Shown one piece after another: positions 8,613 to 16,128 of a stretch of DNA of 64,000 bases (within the stretch, counting starts at the first letter, position 1; each line of letters opens with the position of its first letter). Source of the stretch: an uncultured Thermofilaceae archaeon. Lineage in GTDB: Archaea; Thermoproteota; Thermoprotei; Thermofilales; Thermofilaceae. The notes below the pieces were generated by a model, which saw only the letters and a list, made by a program, of their open reading frames with translations, did no database searches and was not told the origin of the DNA. The position numbers and the translations under genes are program-made. The stretch spans positions 80,602 through 144,601 of the forward strand of contig CALHPJ010000018.1 of NCBI GenBank assembly GCA_938036345.1, given 5' to 3'.

Positions 8613-9323
8613 ATGCTAGAACTCGGGCTGGTGCGGAAGATTTTAAGCTTCGCGCTGCTAGCTTACGCGGCATTTTCGGACGTAAAGACGAGAGAGGTGG
8701 AAGATATTATTTGGCTCGCATTGTGCGCTATATCAGCCCCACTCGTATTCTACGAGCTAATTAGGGCAGAGCCCGGAGTTCTACTTTTTTACGCTTTCTC
8801 ATTCTACTTAGCTTTCACGCTGGGCTTGCTTCTATCCTCGTTTAACATCATGGGAGGGGCGGACTTCCTTGCTATCGCGTGCATGGGAATAGTGACGGTG
8901 CCGGAGTTTAACGGTCCCATATCCGCTTTGCCCTCGCTATCTGTAATGGTGAATTCCCTACTGGTATCTTTAATTTACCCGTTGAGCATCTTTGCGAAGA
9001 ACATGGCAGCTGTACTCAGGGGAGAAAGGTTGTTTGAAGGGGTAGAAGTAAGCTCGCTAGCAAAGGGTCTAGCTCTCTTCACCTTGGTTAAAGTGCCAGT
9101 TGAGGAGTATAGGCGTAGAAGGGATTTCTACTCTCTCGCAGAAACAGTGGAAGACGATAAAAGGAGAATCTCCTTTTCTTTAAAAATTCGCAGTGATGAT
9201 GTGCAGCCTTCGGAGGGAGAGGTATGGGTCACGCCACATATACCGTATGTGGCAATGCTTGTCGCAGGCTACGCAATCCACCTAATGCTCGGCTGCCTGG
9301 TGGAGCTACTCTTGCCCAGGTAA
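8613..9323 (+). CDS. Type IV prepilin peptidase (A24 family)
   Basis: The 236-residue multi-spanning membrane protease has the two catalytic aspartates of the A24 family: D23 in FSDVKTREVED and D84 in the GxGD-like motif MGGADF. Hydrophobic segments lie near residues 8-22, 33-50, 56-75, 80-95 and 100-125, with another at the C terminus. Archaeal members (PibD, FlaK, EppA) cleave class III signal peptides from archaellins and pilins. No archaellum or pilus genes are in the window, so the substrate is unknown. A TATA-like element near 8577-8588 precedes the ATG by about 30 bp. Confidence 0.85.
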   Translation: MLELGLVRKILSFALLAYAAFSDVKTREVEDIIWLALCAISAPLVFYELIRAEPGVLLFYAFSFYLAFTLGLLLSSFNIMGGADFLAIACMGIVTVPEFNGPISALPSLSVMVNSLLVSLIYPLSIFAKNMAAVLRGERLFEGVEVSSLAKGLALFTLVKVPVEEYRRRRDFYSLAETVEDDKRRISFSLKIRSDDVQPSEGEVWVTPHIPYVAMLVAGYAIHLMLGCLVELLLPR

Positions 9324-9411
9324 CAGCAATTCCCTAGGCGGAAAAGGTTAAATGGTTACTAGCTTGTTTAAATGGGCTATGACGCAGAAACCGGGTTCCG
9401 ACGGGTGATAC

Positions 9412-9453
9412 CCGGATGGCGATAAGGCTGGGATGAGCCCTATCCATATCCGG
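9412..9453 (+). other. Strong imperfect hairpin in the intergenic region before the Tes-like gene
   Basis: CCGG and ATGG at 9412-9419 pair with CCAT and CCGG at 9444-9453, with a two-base bulge. Inside, ATAAGGCT at 9422-9429 pairs with AGCCCTAT at 9436-9443 with one mismatch, closing a GGGATG loop. A second possible helix, CCGGGT 9391-9396 with ACCCGG 9410-9415, would compete with it. It may end the peptidase transcript, act in the leader region, or be part of a small RNA. I cannot tell which. Confidence 0.45.
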
Positions 9454-9495
9454 CAAAGTATAAAATGCTCTTTAGGATAAGCATCAAGGAAAAGT

Positions 9496-11322
9496 ATGGA
9501 AAGGTCTACTATTACGGAGGAGATAGGATTCCCTAAATACTCCGAAATTAAAGATCTAACTCCTGAGAAAATAGGTGAGATAAGCCGTACTTTTATGAGC
9601 AAACTTATGCCTAAAGTCAACGAGGATTACAAAGTTTATTTAACCATCCCTCCCGACCTAAAGGATGGGGAGAAATTAATCACCCACACTCTCTCCACTT
9701 GCCCCCATTGCTACTCGCTCCTCACGGCGACTGTGTTTGAGAGGGAAGGGAAGGTCTACATAAGGAAAAAGTGTCCGGAGCACGGTGAGTTCGAAGAGCT
9801 TTACTTTGGAGATCATTCCTTGTATGAGAAGTTTAGAAAGTGGCAACATGATGGAAAAGGTATTTGGACGCCTAACGTGCAAACTTCATCTCTATGTCCA
9901 TACAATTGCGGGCTATGCTCGAGGCATAAAAGCCATACAGCATTGCTGAACCTAGCAGTAACGAACAGGTGCAGTTTACGATGCTGGTACTGTTTCTTCT
10001 TTGCAGTTAAAGCCGGTTACGTCTACGAACCATCACTAAATCACATTAGATTCATGCTGAGAGAGGCTAGGAAAATGCTACCGTATCCAGCTGTAGCCGT
10101 TCAATTCACTGGCGGAGAACCGCTTTTACGGGACGACATAGTAGACATCGTGAGAATAGCCAGGGAAGAGGGTTATCACCACGTTCAGATAAATACTGAG
10201 GGTATTAGGTTAGCTTACGAACCCGATCTAGCAATAAAACTGCGGGAAGCAGGCACCAACGTAATTTACATGAGCTTCGATGGAGTTAGTCCGTATACTA
10301 ATCCGAAAAACCATTGGGAAGTCCCGTATACGCTTGAAGCCCTAAGAAAGGCCGGCTTAGGTGCTGTGTTAGTTCCAACAGTAATAAAGGATTATAACTT
10401 GCACGAAATAGGAGCTATAGTGAAGTTCGCCCTGAAGCATTCTGACATCGTTAGAGGAGTTAACATGCAGCCGGTTTCAATCGTTGGTAGGGTTCCCAAG
10501 AAAGAGCGGGAGAAGCTAAGGGTTACCATCCCTGACGTTATAATAGAAATTGAAAGGCAAACGAACGGCAGTATAAGCAGAGGGGATTGGTACCCAGTAC
10601 CAAGCGTAGCGCCTGTTTCCAGGATTGTGGAAGCGTTAACCGATAGGCCACGATTTGAACTCACCACGCACTTTGTCTGCGGAGCAGCGACCTACGTGTT
10701 CTTAGATGGAGACGAGATAGTGCCAATAACCAGGTTCGTTGACGTAGAGGGGCTCCTGCACTTTCTAGATGAAACAGCCGAGAAAATCAAGGGAGGGTCT
10801 AACAAATACATAGCTGCTTTAAGTGTGCTGTATAAACTCGGGAGATTTATCGATACCAGCAGGGCTCCTAAAAGGTTCAGGAGTAAAAGGAAATTCCTTA
10901 AATACATATATAATATACTTTTGAAACACGATTACTCGGCACTCGGCGAGTTCCACTATCAGGCACTCTTTCTCGGACTCATGCACTTCCAGGACCCCTA
11001 CAACTACGATGTGAGTAGGGTGCAGAGGTGCGATGTTCACTACGCGATGCCTGACGGGCGTATAGTGCCTTTCTGCACTTTTAATGTGTTCCCAGAGTTC
11101 TATAGAGACAGGGTACAGAAGGCGTTTTCCTACACGATAGATGAATGGGAACAGCTGACTGGAAAAAGGCTTTCAGAGGAAGTCTATAGACGCGACATTA
11201 AGAAGTTGCTTAGCGGCGAAGCATATAGAAAAGCTTACGAAGGGATAGTTGATGTCGACTCAATACCTTATGAAGAACATGTAACTGCATCAAAGAGGTT
11301 TGGTATACCCGTAAGTGAGTAA
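9496..11322 (+). CDS. Radical SAM enzyme, tetraether lipid synthase (Tes)-like
   Basis: The 608-residue protein has a rubredoxin-like N-terminal Cys cluster (CPHC near 68, then CPEHG), a second group CPYNCGLCSRH near 134, and the radical SAM motif CSLRCWYC near 158 (CxxxCxxC). FTGGEPLLR is the SAM-binding GGEP motif. This order and spacing are those of the MJ0619/Tes family, whose methanogen members join two archaeol chains into macrocyclic or GDGT tetraether lipids. The cytoplasmic membrane lipids would be the substrate. The late cysteines CDVHY and PFCTFN fit auxiliary Fe-S binding. A TATA-like element lies at 9458-9465. Assignment is by motif layout; other members of the family have different or unknown substrates. 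Confidence 0.75.
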   Translation: MERSTITEEIGFPKYSEIKDLTPEKIGEISRTFMSKLMPKVNEDYKVYLTIPPDLKDGEKLITHTLSTCPHCYSLLTATVFEREGKVYIRKKCPEHGEFEELYFGDHSLYEKFRKWQHDGKGIWTPNVQTSSLCPYNCGLCSRHKSHTALLNLAVTNRCSLRCWYCFFFAVKAGYVYEPSLNHIRFMLREARKMLPYPAVAVQFTGGEPLLRDDIVDIVRIAREEGYHHVQINTEGIRLAYEPDLAIKLREAGTNVIYMSFDGVSPYTNPKNHWEVPYTLEALRKAGLGAVLVPTVIKDYNLHEIGAIVKFALKHSDIVRGVNMQPVSIVGRVPKKEREKLRVTIPDVIIEIERQTNGSISRGDWYPVPSVAPVSRIVEALTDRPRFELTTHFVCGAATYVFLDGDEIVPITRFVDVEGLLHFLDETAEKIKGGSNKYIAALSVLYKLGRFIDTSRAPKRFRSKRKFLKYIYNILLKHDYSALGEFHYQALFLGLMHFQDPYNYDVSRVQRCDVHYAMPDGRIVPFCTFNVFPEFYRDRVQKAFSYTIDEWEQLTGKRLSEEVYRRDIKKLLSGEAYRKAYEGIVDVDSIPYEEHVTASKRFGIPVSE

Positions 11323-11325
11323 AGT

Positions 11326-11763
11326 ATGCATGTGAAAAGCTTTAATTTTGCCTTCAAGTTGTTGGATCCGCTAAAGTTTGAGGCGCATGTTAAAACTAAT
11401 ACTTACTTAAAGCAAGGTGATAGGCTTTTAAAGTTAACCGGAGTGGAGCGTAGCTTTACACCGGACGACGCCCTGGACTTTGACCTGGAATTTGGGGATG
11501 TCATTCAGCTGACATTTTCCGACGTGGTTCGAGGCAGCTTTGAGTGCAGCGTCATGGACTTTGACTTACGAGGATTGGTCGTGAAGGTTTATGACTGCGA
11601 TATTTTGGGAAAAAAGTATAAGCTCTTTTCCTTGTATTCAGCCGAGAACGATTTGGAAAGGCTCTATGCAGACAGGTTAGTGAGACTAACCCCCATAAAT
11701 GAGCGAATAAGTAGGCTTGCAGCCAAGCTAGGTTTAAATACCTCCTCCCTAAGCATTCTTTAA
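11326..11763 (+). CDS. Unknown protein coupled to the Tes-like enzyme
   Basis: The 145-residue protein starts three bases after the stop of the Tes-like gene, so it is almost certainly co-transcribed. There is no signal peptide, membrane segment, cysteine cluster or nucleotide-binding motif. The sequence suggests alternating beta strands (residues 5-60 and 70-105) followed by a C-terminal helix. I do not recognise the family. Its position suggests a role tied to the lipid enzyme, but this rests on gene order only. Confidence 0.65.
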   Translation: MHVKSFNFAFKLLDPLKFEAHVKTNTYLKQGDRLLKLTGVERSFTPDDALDFDLEFGDVIQLTFSDVVRGSFECSVMDFDLRGLVVKVYDCDILGKKYKLFSLYSAENDLERLYADRLVRLTPINERISRLAAKLGLNTSSLSIL

Positions 11764-11822
11764 ATCCTTTTTATATATTTGTCAGTGAAAAAATTTATCT
11801 AGAGCATTTTTCTACATACTAT

Positions 11823-12131
11823 GTGACAGGTTCTGAAGAAAAGTGCTTGCTTGAACACGTGGTGCTCATTTCTAAAGAGTTGCTTAATAACACCCGATCC
11901 CGCGTAATATCAATTAAGTTGCGCACTCTTTTAAAGTATGCTTACGTTTCGTACAGGAGAAAGACTACCGATCTAAACTCTATCCGAGGGCTGGTTCCGC
12001 GTGTCAGGCCACCCTCTAAACTCACCAACCAGTACTTTTATAGGGAAATGGAAAAAGTTCTGAAAAATAACTTTAACGTGAGAATTGAGAACAGAAGGCA
12101 GTTTAGGTATGTGATTTTTACAAAGGTTTAA
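11823..12131 (+). CDS. Small basic protein of unknown function
   Basis: The 102-residue basic protein begins with GTG at 11823. A TATA-like AAAATTTAT near 11790-11798 lies about 28 bp upstream, which fits a leaderless mRNA. Residues 5-55 look helical and the C terminus (FNVRIENRRQFRYVIFTKV) looks like a beta hairpin, so a winged-helix-like DNA-binding fold is possible but not shown by any motif. It follows the Tes-like pair with a 59-bp gap and its own promoter. A T-tract follows its stop. Confidence 0.5.
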   Translation: MTGSEEKCLLEHVVLISKELLNNTRSRVISIKLRTLLKYAYVSYRRKTTDLNSIRGLVPRVRPPSKLTNQYFYREMEKVLKNNFNVRIENRRQFRYVIFTKV

Positions 12132-12138
12132 CTTTTTT
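12132..12138 (+). terminator. T-tract terminator between convergent genes
   Basis: A run of six T residues directly follows the stop codon of the small basic protein, in the gap before the convergent PUA gene. It is a plausible archaeal terminator. Confidence 0.4.
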
Positions 12139-12140
12139 AA

Positions 12141-12641
12141 CTAGCTTTTATTAGAACCCTCACTTACTCCTTTCCTAACTTTAACCGCTTTGCCAGCTTT
12201 TTTCGACAGCATCTCGATGCCGTTCACTATAGCTTTACCAACTCCGACTAGTATCCCCTCAGTGTCTACGACCAGAACCTCATCCCCCGGTTTAATCTCC
12301 GGATCTGCGTTTACAACATGTCTGCAGAACACCGTCCTACCTTGAGCTACAAAGGAGGCCGCCTCTTTCCCAACTACTACCCTACATTTGAGTGGAGGTA
12401 GAACTTTCAATAATTTCGCAGCCCCCTTAAGGGTAGGCACGAAAAACCCGTCGCTAGCCCTTATCGTACCGATTAACTCGTCGTCCATGTAGATTTCCCT
12501 AATCCTACCCGTAGCCGGTGATAGCCGAACTTTAATTTCCCCTTCCTCAAGGAGGGCGCGAGCCTCCTTACCCAGTTGGTAGGCTAGAACCGCCTTAAGC
12601 ATTTCAACCACGTTCCTAGTTAGAGGCTTTTCAGCACCCAT
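12141..12641 (-). CDS. PUA-domain RNA-binding protein
   Basis: The 166-residue protein has a C-terminal PUA domain: RTVFCRHVVNADPEIKPGD, then VLVVDTEGILVGVGKAIV, the glycine and strand pattern found in archaeosine transglycosylase and Cbf5. The N-terminal half is an alpha/beta region containing a short hairpin (VRLSPATGRIREIY). It probably binds tRNA or rRNA; no catalytic motif is visible. The frame extends to 12677, but the TATA-like element at 12665-12674 lies about 28 bp before the ATG at 12641, so the shorter, leaderless form is preferred. It is divergent from the MBF1 gene. Confidence 0.78.
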   Translation of the reverse strand: MGAEKPLTRNVVEMLKAVLAYQLGKEARALLEEGEIKVRLSPATGRIREIYMDDELIGTIRASDGFFVPTLKGAAKLLKVLPPLKCRVVVGKEAASFVAQGRTVFCRHVVNADPEIKPGDEVLVVDTEGILVGVGKAIVNGIEMLSKKAGKAVKVRKGVSEGSNKS

Positions 12642-12674
12642 TATAGCTATACTCTTGCGCAAAACGTATATGAG
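12642..12674. promoter_or_regulatory. Overlapping divergent promoters of the PUA and MBF1 genes
   Basis: Only 28 bp separate the two start codons (12641 minus, 12670 plus). TATAGCTAT at 12642-12650 lies about 25 bp before the MBF1 ATG. CTCATATACG (12665-12674, minus) lies about 28 bp before the PUA ATG and covers the MBF1 start codon. The two initiation complexes would compete for the same DNA. Confidence 0.5.
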
Positions 12675-13173
12675 CATAGCGCATAAACATAGTGTGCGAT
12701 GCGAATTATGCGGAGAGGAGATCCGGGGAAAGGCCTACCTGGGAGTGGTTGATAGGGCGGAGCTAATCCTGTGTGAAAAATGTGTAAAGAGGGCTAGCAA
12801 AGTTTACGGTCCATTGGGGGCTAAAAAACCGGCCTCGCAAGCTATTACCCAATCTCGACGCGCTACACGTGTTGAGGGTGGGAGAAGAGAAATTGTCGAA
12901 GAAGTTGTTGAGGACTTTGCTGAAAGGATAAGGGAGGCTAGGGAACGAGCGGGTTTTACCAAAGATACTTTAGCCGCATTACTCGGCACTAAAGTCTCCG
13001 TCATTAGAAGGCTAGAGGAGGGTTCTCTCAAACCAACACTGGAGATGGCGCGAAAACTTGAAAAAATACTCAAAGTGCAGCTTATTGAGGACGTCTCTGA
13101 AAGGGGCCTGGAGGGGGGTGGTATAGAAGCTTGGGAGCAGACATTGGGAGATGTAGCCGAGTTCAAAGGGTAA
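12670..13173 (+). CDS. Multiprotein bridging factor 1 homologue (MBF1)
   Basis: The 167-residue protein has an N-terminal zinc ribbon (CELCGEEIRG...CEKCVK) and a C-terminal cro/C1-type helix-turn-helix (IREARERAGFTKDTLAALLG, then VIRRLEEGSLKPTLEMARKLEKIL). This is the archaeal aMBF1 architecture. MBF1 bridges TBP and regulators in eukaryotes; in archaea it has been linked to ribosomes and translation. The start at 12670 rather than the upstream TTG at 12655 is supported by the TATA-like element at 12642-12650. Its 3' end overlaps the hflX frame by 43 bp. Confidence 0.9.
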   Translation: MSIAHKHSVRCELCGEEIRGKAYLGVVDRAELILCEKCVKRASKVYGPLGAKKPASQAITQSRRATRVEGGRREIVEEVVEDFAERIREARERAGFTKDTLAALLGTKVSVIRRLEEGSLKPTLEMARKLEKILKVQLIEDVSERGLEGGGIEAWEQTLGDVAEFKG

Positions 13174-14426
13174 AACCCAGGCGTGTTATTTTGGTTGAAA
13201 GACTAGACGAAGGCGGAAGCAGCCTCATGCATGAGCTAAAAGAGCTTGCCACAGCGGCTGGCTACGAGGTTGCAGGCGTCTTAACGCAGGTTAGGCGTCC
13301 GGACTCCAACTACCAAGTAGGGGAGGGTAAAGTAGAGGAATTAAGGGAGTTGGTCAAAAAGACAGGGGCGTGCAAGGTAATCTTTTTCAACGACTTGAAA
13401 CCCCGCCAGGCTTACAACCTGACTAAGAGGCTTGGAGTTGAGGTAATAGATCGCTTCCAATTGATACTGGAGATTTTCGCTAGCAGAGCTGGCAGCAAGG
13501 AGGCTAAACTCCAGATAGAGCTGGCCAAGCTGAAGAGAGAGCTTTCGTTTGCCCGTGAATGGCTAAGGTTAGCAAAATTGGGTGAGCTGCACGGTTTCCT
13601 TGGAGGTGGGGAATACGCCATCGACGCTTATTACAAACATGTTAGGAGAAGGATAGCCAAGATAGAGGAGGAGCTCTCTAAGCTGAGGGTCTTTAAGGAG
13701 AGCCGATGGATGAAAAGGAGCTGGGAGGGTGGCTTGTACTATGTAGCCCTCACGGGTTATACTGGGGCTGGGAAGACTACGCTGTTTAGGGCTCTAACCG
13801 GCTACCAAGGATACGTGGATGGAAGGCCCTTCGCCACGCTCAACACGAAAATGAGTAGGACGTCTATTGAGGGAAGACCCGTAGTTATCTCCGATACCGT
13901 TGGCTTTATAGATAGTTTACCTCCACAGCTTCTAGATGCCTTTTATACGACATTGGGTGAAGTGGCTTTGGCAGACATAGTCGTAATGGTGTTCGACGTT
14001 AGTGAAGACTTGAAGGAAATTAAACGTAAGTTCTCCGCCGCCTACGCAACATTAAGGGCTTTAGGAGTAAGTCCCAGCAAAATTATCGCGGTAGCTAATA
14101 AGGTCGACTTACTTAACGGGGAGAACCTTGAGGCGAAACTTTCGCCAGCTCGGTCGCTGGGATTTGAGCCAATCCCGGTTTCGGCCCTCAAAGGCGAGGG
14201 AATTGAGCAACTTAAAAAAGCCATACTAGAGAGGTTGCCTGGCTACGCAGTAGTTAAGGTCGAAATCGATGGGATTAATAAAATCGGTGTACTGCAAAAG
14301 TTACGTAGAGGGGCCTTTGTAAAGGAGGTGAACATTGAGAACGGGAGACTTGATGCCGTTGTTGAGGGTCGGAAAGAGTGGATTGAAAGCATTCTGCGGA
14401 AAGAGTTCTCGGAAAGTGATCAGTAG
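13131..14426 (+). CDS. hflX: GTPase HflX
   Basis: The 431-residue ribosome-associated GTPase has the N-terminal HflX domain ([21 protein letters not shown]), a helical linker (residues 110-190), and a G domain with Walker [11 protein letters not shown]3 [11 protein letters not shown] and G4 NKVD. HflX binds the 50S subunit and splits stalled ribosomes. The frame opens with TTG at 13131 inside the MBF1 gene, preceded by a strong purine-rich ribosome-binding site at 13110-13120. The next usable start is TTG at 13191. The overlap and placement point to an operon mbf1-hflX-trm56-tfe. Confidence 0.93.
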   Translation: MGADIGRCSRVQRVKPRRVILVERLDEGGSSLMHELKELATAAGYEVAGVLTQVRRPDSNYQVGEGKVEELRELVKKTGACKVIFFNDLKPRQAYNLTKRLGVEVIDRFQLILEIFASRAGSKEAKLQIELAKLKRELSFAREWLRLAKLGELHGFLGGGEYAIDAYYKHVRRRIAKIEEELSKLRVFKESRWMKRSWEGGLYYVALTGYTGAGKTTLFRALTGYQGYVDGRPFATLNTKMSRTSIEGRPVVISDTVGFIDSLPPQLLDAFYTTLGEVALADIVVMVFDVSEDLKEIKRKFSAAYATLRALGVSPSKIIAVANKVDLLNGENLEAKLSPARSLGFEPIPVSALKGEGIEQLKKAILERLPGYAVVKVEIDGINKIGVLQKLRRGAFVKEVNIENGRLDAVVEGRKEWIESILRKEFSESDQ

Positions 14427-14442
14427 TCCGAGTGGGTACTCT

Positions 14443-14988
14443 ATGCAGGTGTTTGTTTTAAGAATTGGGCATAGGCCTGGAAGAGATAGGAGAGTGTCCA
14501 CTCATGTGGGCCTCGTAGCTAGAGCGTTCGGCGCAGACGGCATAATATACGTTGGCAATGTTGAGAAATCTTTGCTAGAGAGTCTAAGGAAAGTTGTAGA
14601 GACATGGGGTGGACCTTTCTCCATTGAAGTAGCGCCCTCGTATAAGCAAGTCATCACATACTGGAAAGAAAGGGGCGGAGTCGTTGTGCACCTGACAATG
14701 TACGGCGAGAACATCGAAGGAAGTGATGTACTCGAGCGGATCAAAGCTTATGGCAGAGATATTTTAATTGTAGTAGGCGCCGAGAAAGTTCCGGCTGACG
14801 TGTATGAATTAGCCGACTTTAACGTAGCTGTTGGCAACCAGCCACATAGCGAAGTAGCCGCTTTAGCTGTTTTCTTAGATAGACTTTACGGAGGGAAGGA
14901 GCTGCTAAAGAAATTTAAGGGTGGAAGACTAGCAATCATACCTTCACCGCGAGGAAAGAAGTTAATCGGGGCTGTCGATCATGAGTGA
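14443..14988 (+). CDS. tRNA (cytidine-56-2'-O)-methyltransferase aTrm56
   Basis: The 181-residue SPOUT-class methyltransferase methylates the 2'-OH of C56 in the T loop of archaeal tRNAs using SAM. The N terminus [30 protein letters not shown] is diagnostic, and [20 protein letters not shown] and [18 protein letters not shown] form the trefoil knot. The ATG at 14443 is chosen because it begins the conserved N terminus; the frame is open upstream to 14335. It lies 16 bp after hflX and overlaps tfe by 8 bp. Confidence 0.93.
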   Translation: MQVFVLRIGHRPGRDRRVSTHVGLVARAFGADGIIYVGNVEKSLLESLRKVVETWGGPFSIEVAPSYKQVITYWKERGGVVVHLTMYGENIEGSDVLERIKAYGRDILIVVGAEKVPADVYELADFNVAVGNQPHSEVAALAVFLDRLYGGKELLKKFKGGRLAIIPSPRGKKLIGAVDHE

Positions 14989-15484
14989 AAGAGATCAAGT
15001 GTTGTTCATATTGGCGAAGAAAATCCATGGCGACATAGCCGGGAGAATAGCTGAAAGGTTATCCAGGGTAGGGGAAGCTACAGATGAACAGCTTTCGCAA
15101 GCGTTGGGGATAGAAATCGGCATCATAAGGAGGCTGCTTAACGAGCTATACGAGTCGAGGTTTGTTCGGTATAGGAGGGTTAGGGATGTTGATCAAGGCT
15201 GGTACTTATACTACTGGAGGTTAACAGACGATGATCCATTCCGTGTAGTCGAAGAAAGGAAGAAGAAGGTTCTCGAGAACCTAAAGCTGAAGTTAGAGCA
15301 CGAGGAGAGCGGATCCTACTTCGTTTGTCCGCAATGCAAGACGAGATACTCTTTTGACGATGTCGCAGACTACATGTTTAGGTGCCCTGAATGCGGTTCC
15401 GACCTCGAGGCAGCCGATAATAGCCTAATCATAGATAAACTTAAAATGGTTATACGTAGGCTCGAAGAACTAAAGCTGGAATAA
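14981..15484 (+). CDS. tfe: Transcription factor E, alpha subunit (TFE)
   Basis: The 167-residue general transcription factor related to TFIIE-alpha has an N-terminal extended winged helix (residues 5-85, including [27 protein letters not shown]), an acidic linker, and a zinc ribbon [10 protein letters not shown]...CPECGSDL at about 112-138, followed by a C-terminal helix. TFE stabilises the open promoter complex with TBP and TFB. It overlaps the end of aTrm56 by 8 bp and is last in the mbf1-hflX-trm56-tfe run. Confidence 0.95.
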   Translation: MSERDQVLFILAKKIHGDIAGRIAERLSRVGEATDEQLSQALGIEIGIIRRLLNELYESRFVRYRRVRDVDQGWYLYYWRLTDDDPFRVVEERKKKVLENLKLKLEHEESGSYFVCPQCKTRYSFDDVADYMFRCPECGSDLEAADNSLIIDKLKMVIRRLEELKLE

Positions 15485-15868
15485 AATTTCGGTCCTATAG
15501 AATCTTGGTTTTCATAGGCTTCACGTTCTTTGCGCGTCGTCGAGCATACAGTGAAGTGCAGGAGGCGTCGAATAAGGCTGTTCGGGGAAACCGCCACAGC
15601 CGCGAGCCTTTACCGGAGCTGTAGATCGCGCGCTGCAAATAAAGTGAGGGTGAGGTGGTTGTAGAAGTAGCGCTGCCCCGGCCAGCGGACAAAGAAGCTA
15701 AGTCAGCAATTTCAAAATCCCTCCCCCTTTTTTATTATAGTTACTTTTATACCCCTCCCAGTACTTGATACACAAAACCTATCTTTCTGCTACCTTTTTA
15801 GGTTTCTCACCTTTTGGATAGACTAAAGGCTTAATAAATCGACAAGAGAGATGAGTCGGTGCGCTCCA
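15485..15868. other. 384-bp intergenic region with hairpins, no gene seen
   Basis: No open frame here looks like a protein. Several inverted repeats could form RNA helices: CTTCAC 15519-15524 with GTGAAG 15551-15556; and GGCTGT 15576-15581 with ACAGCC 15596-15601 enclosing CGG/CCG around a GGAAA loop. A T6 run at 15728-15733 follows, and read on the minus strand it gives a TATA-like element. A small structured RNA is possible. I could not match it to SRP, RNase P or a guide-RNA class. A TATA-like TTAATAAAT at 15831-15839 probably serves the downstream HTH gene. Confidence 0.35.
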
Positions 15869-16123
15869 ATGCCAGGCAAGATATTGAGTATCAAGGAGGC
15901 TTTAAGCCACCCTCTGCGAAGGCGCATAGTGGTGGCGTTAATGGATGACCCGGGAATCAGCTTGAGACAGCTGGCGCGCCATCTGGGAATAGGGATCGGC
16001 GCCCTTTCTGGTCACTTGTCGATCCTGTACCGCACGGGGCTCATTAGGGAGGAAAAGCAAGGAAACCGCTTACAGCTATTCATAAACGAGAAGTACGTGG
16101 CTAATCTAATCGGAGAGAGGTGA
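15869..16123 (+). CDS. ArsR-like winged-helix regulator coupled to nicotinate phosphoribosyltransferase
   Basis: The 84-residue protein is a single winged helix: SHPLRRRIVVALMDDPG, recognition region LRQLARHLGIGIGALSGHLSIL, and wing LIREEKQGNRLQLFIN. This resembles ArsR/DtxR-type regulators. No ligand-binding domain or metal-binding cysteines are present. ATG at 15851 is an alternative start, but the TATA-like element at 15831-15839 would put transcription start near 15860, which favours 15869. Its stop TGA lies inside the ribosome-binding site of the next gene, so it is probably a local regulator of NAD salvage, perhaps autoregulated. The role is inferred from position. Confidence 0.75.
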   Translation: MPGKILSIKEALSHPLRRRIVVALMDDPGISLRQLARHLGIGIGALSGHLSILYRTGLIREEKQGNRLQLFINEKYVANLIGER

Positions 16124-16128
16124 TCGGA

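Noticed and set aside
9348..9620. 90-codon minus-strand frame spanning the hairpin and Tes start
   Set aside because: It covers the promoter and hairpin of the Tes-like gene and its translation has no coherent motif.
12804..13166. 120-codon open frame antisense to MBF1
   Set aside because: It mirrors the zinc-ribbon/HTH gene; no independent evidence.
15485..15740. SRP (7S) RNA in the gap after tfe
   Set aside because: The conserved helix 8 sequence and complementary GC-rich ends of archaeal SRP RNA are not found on either strand.
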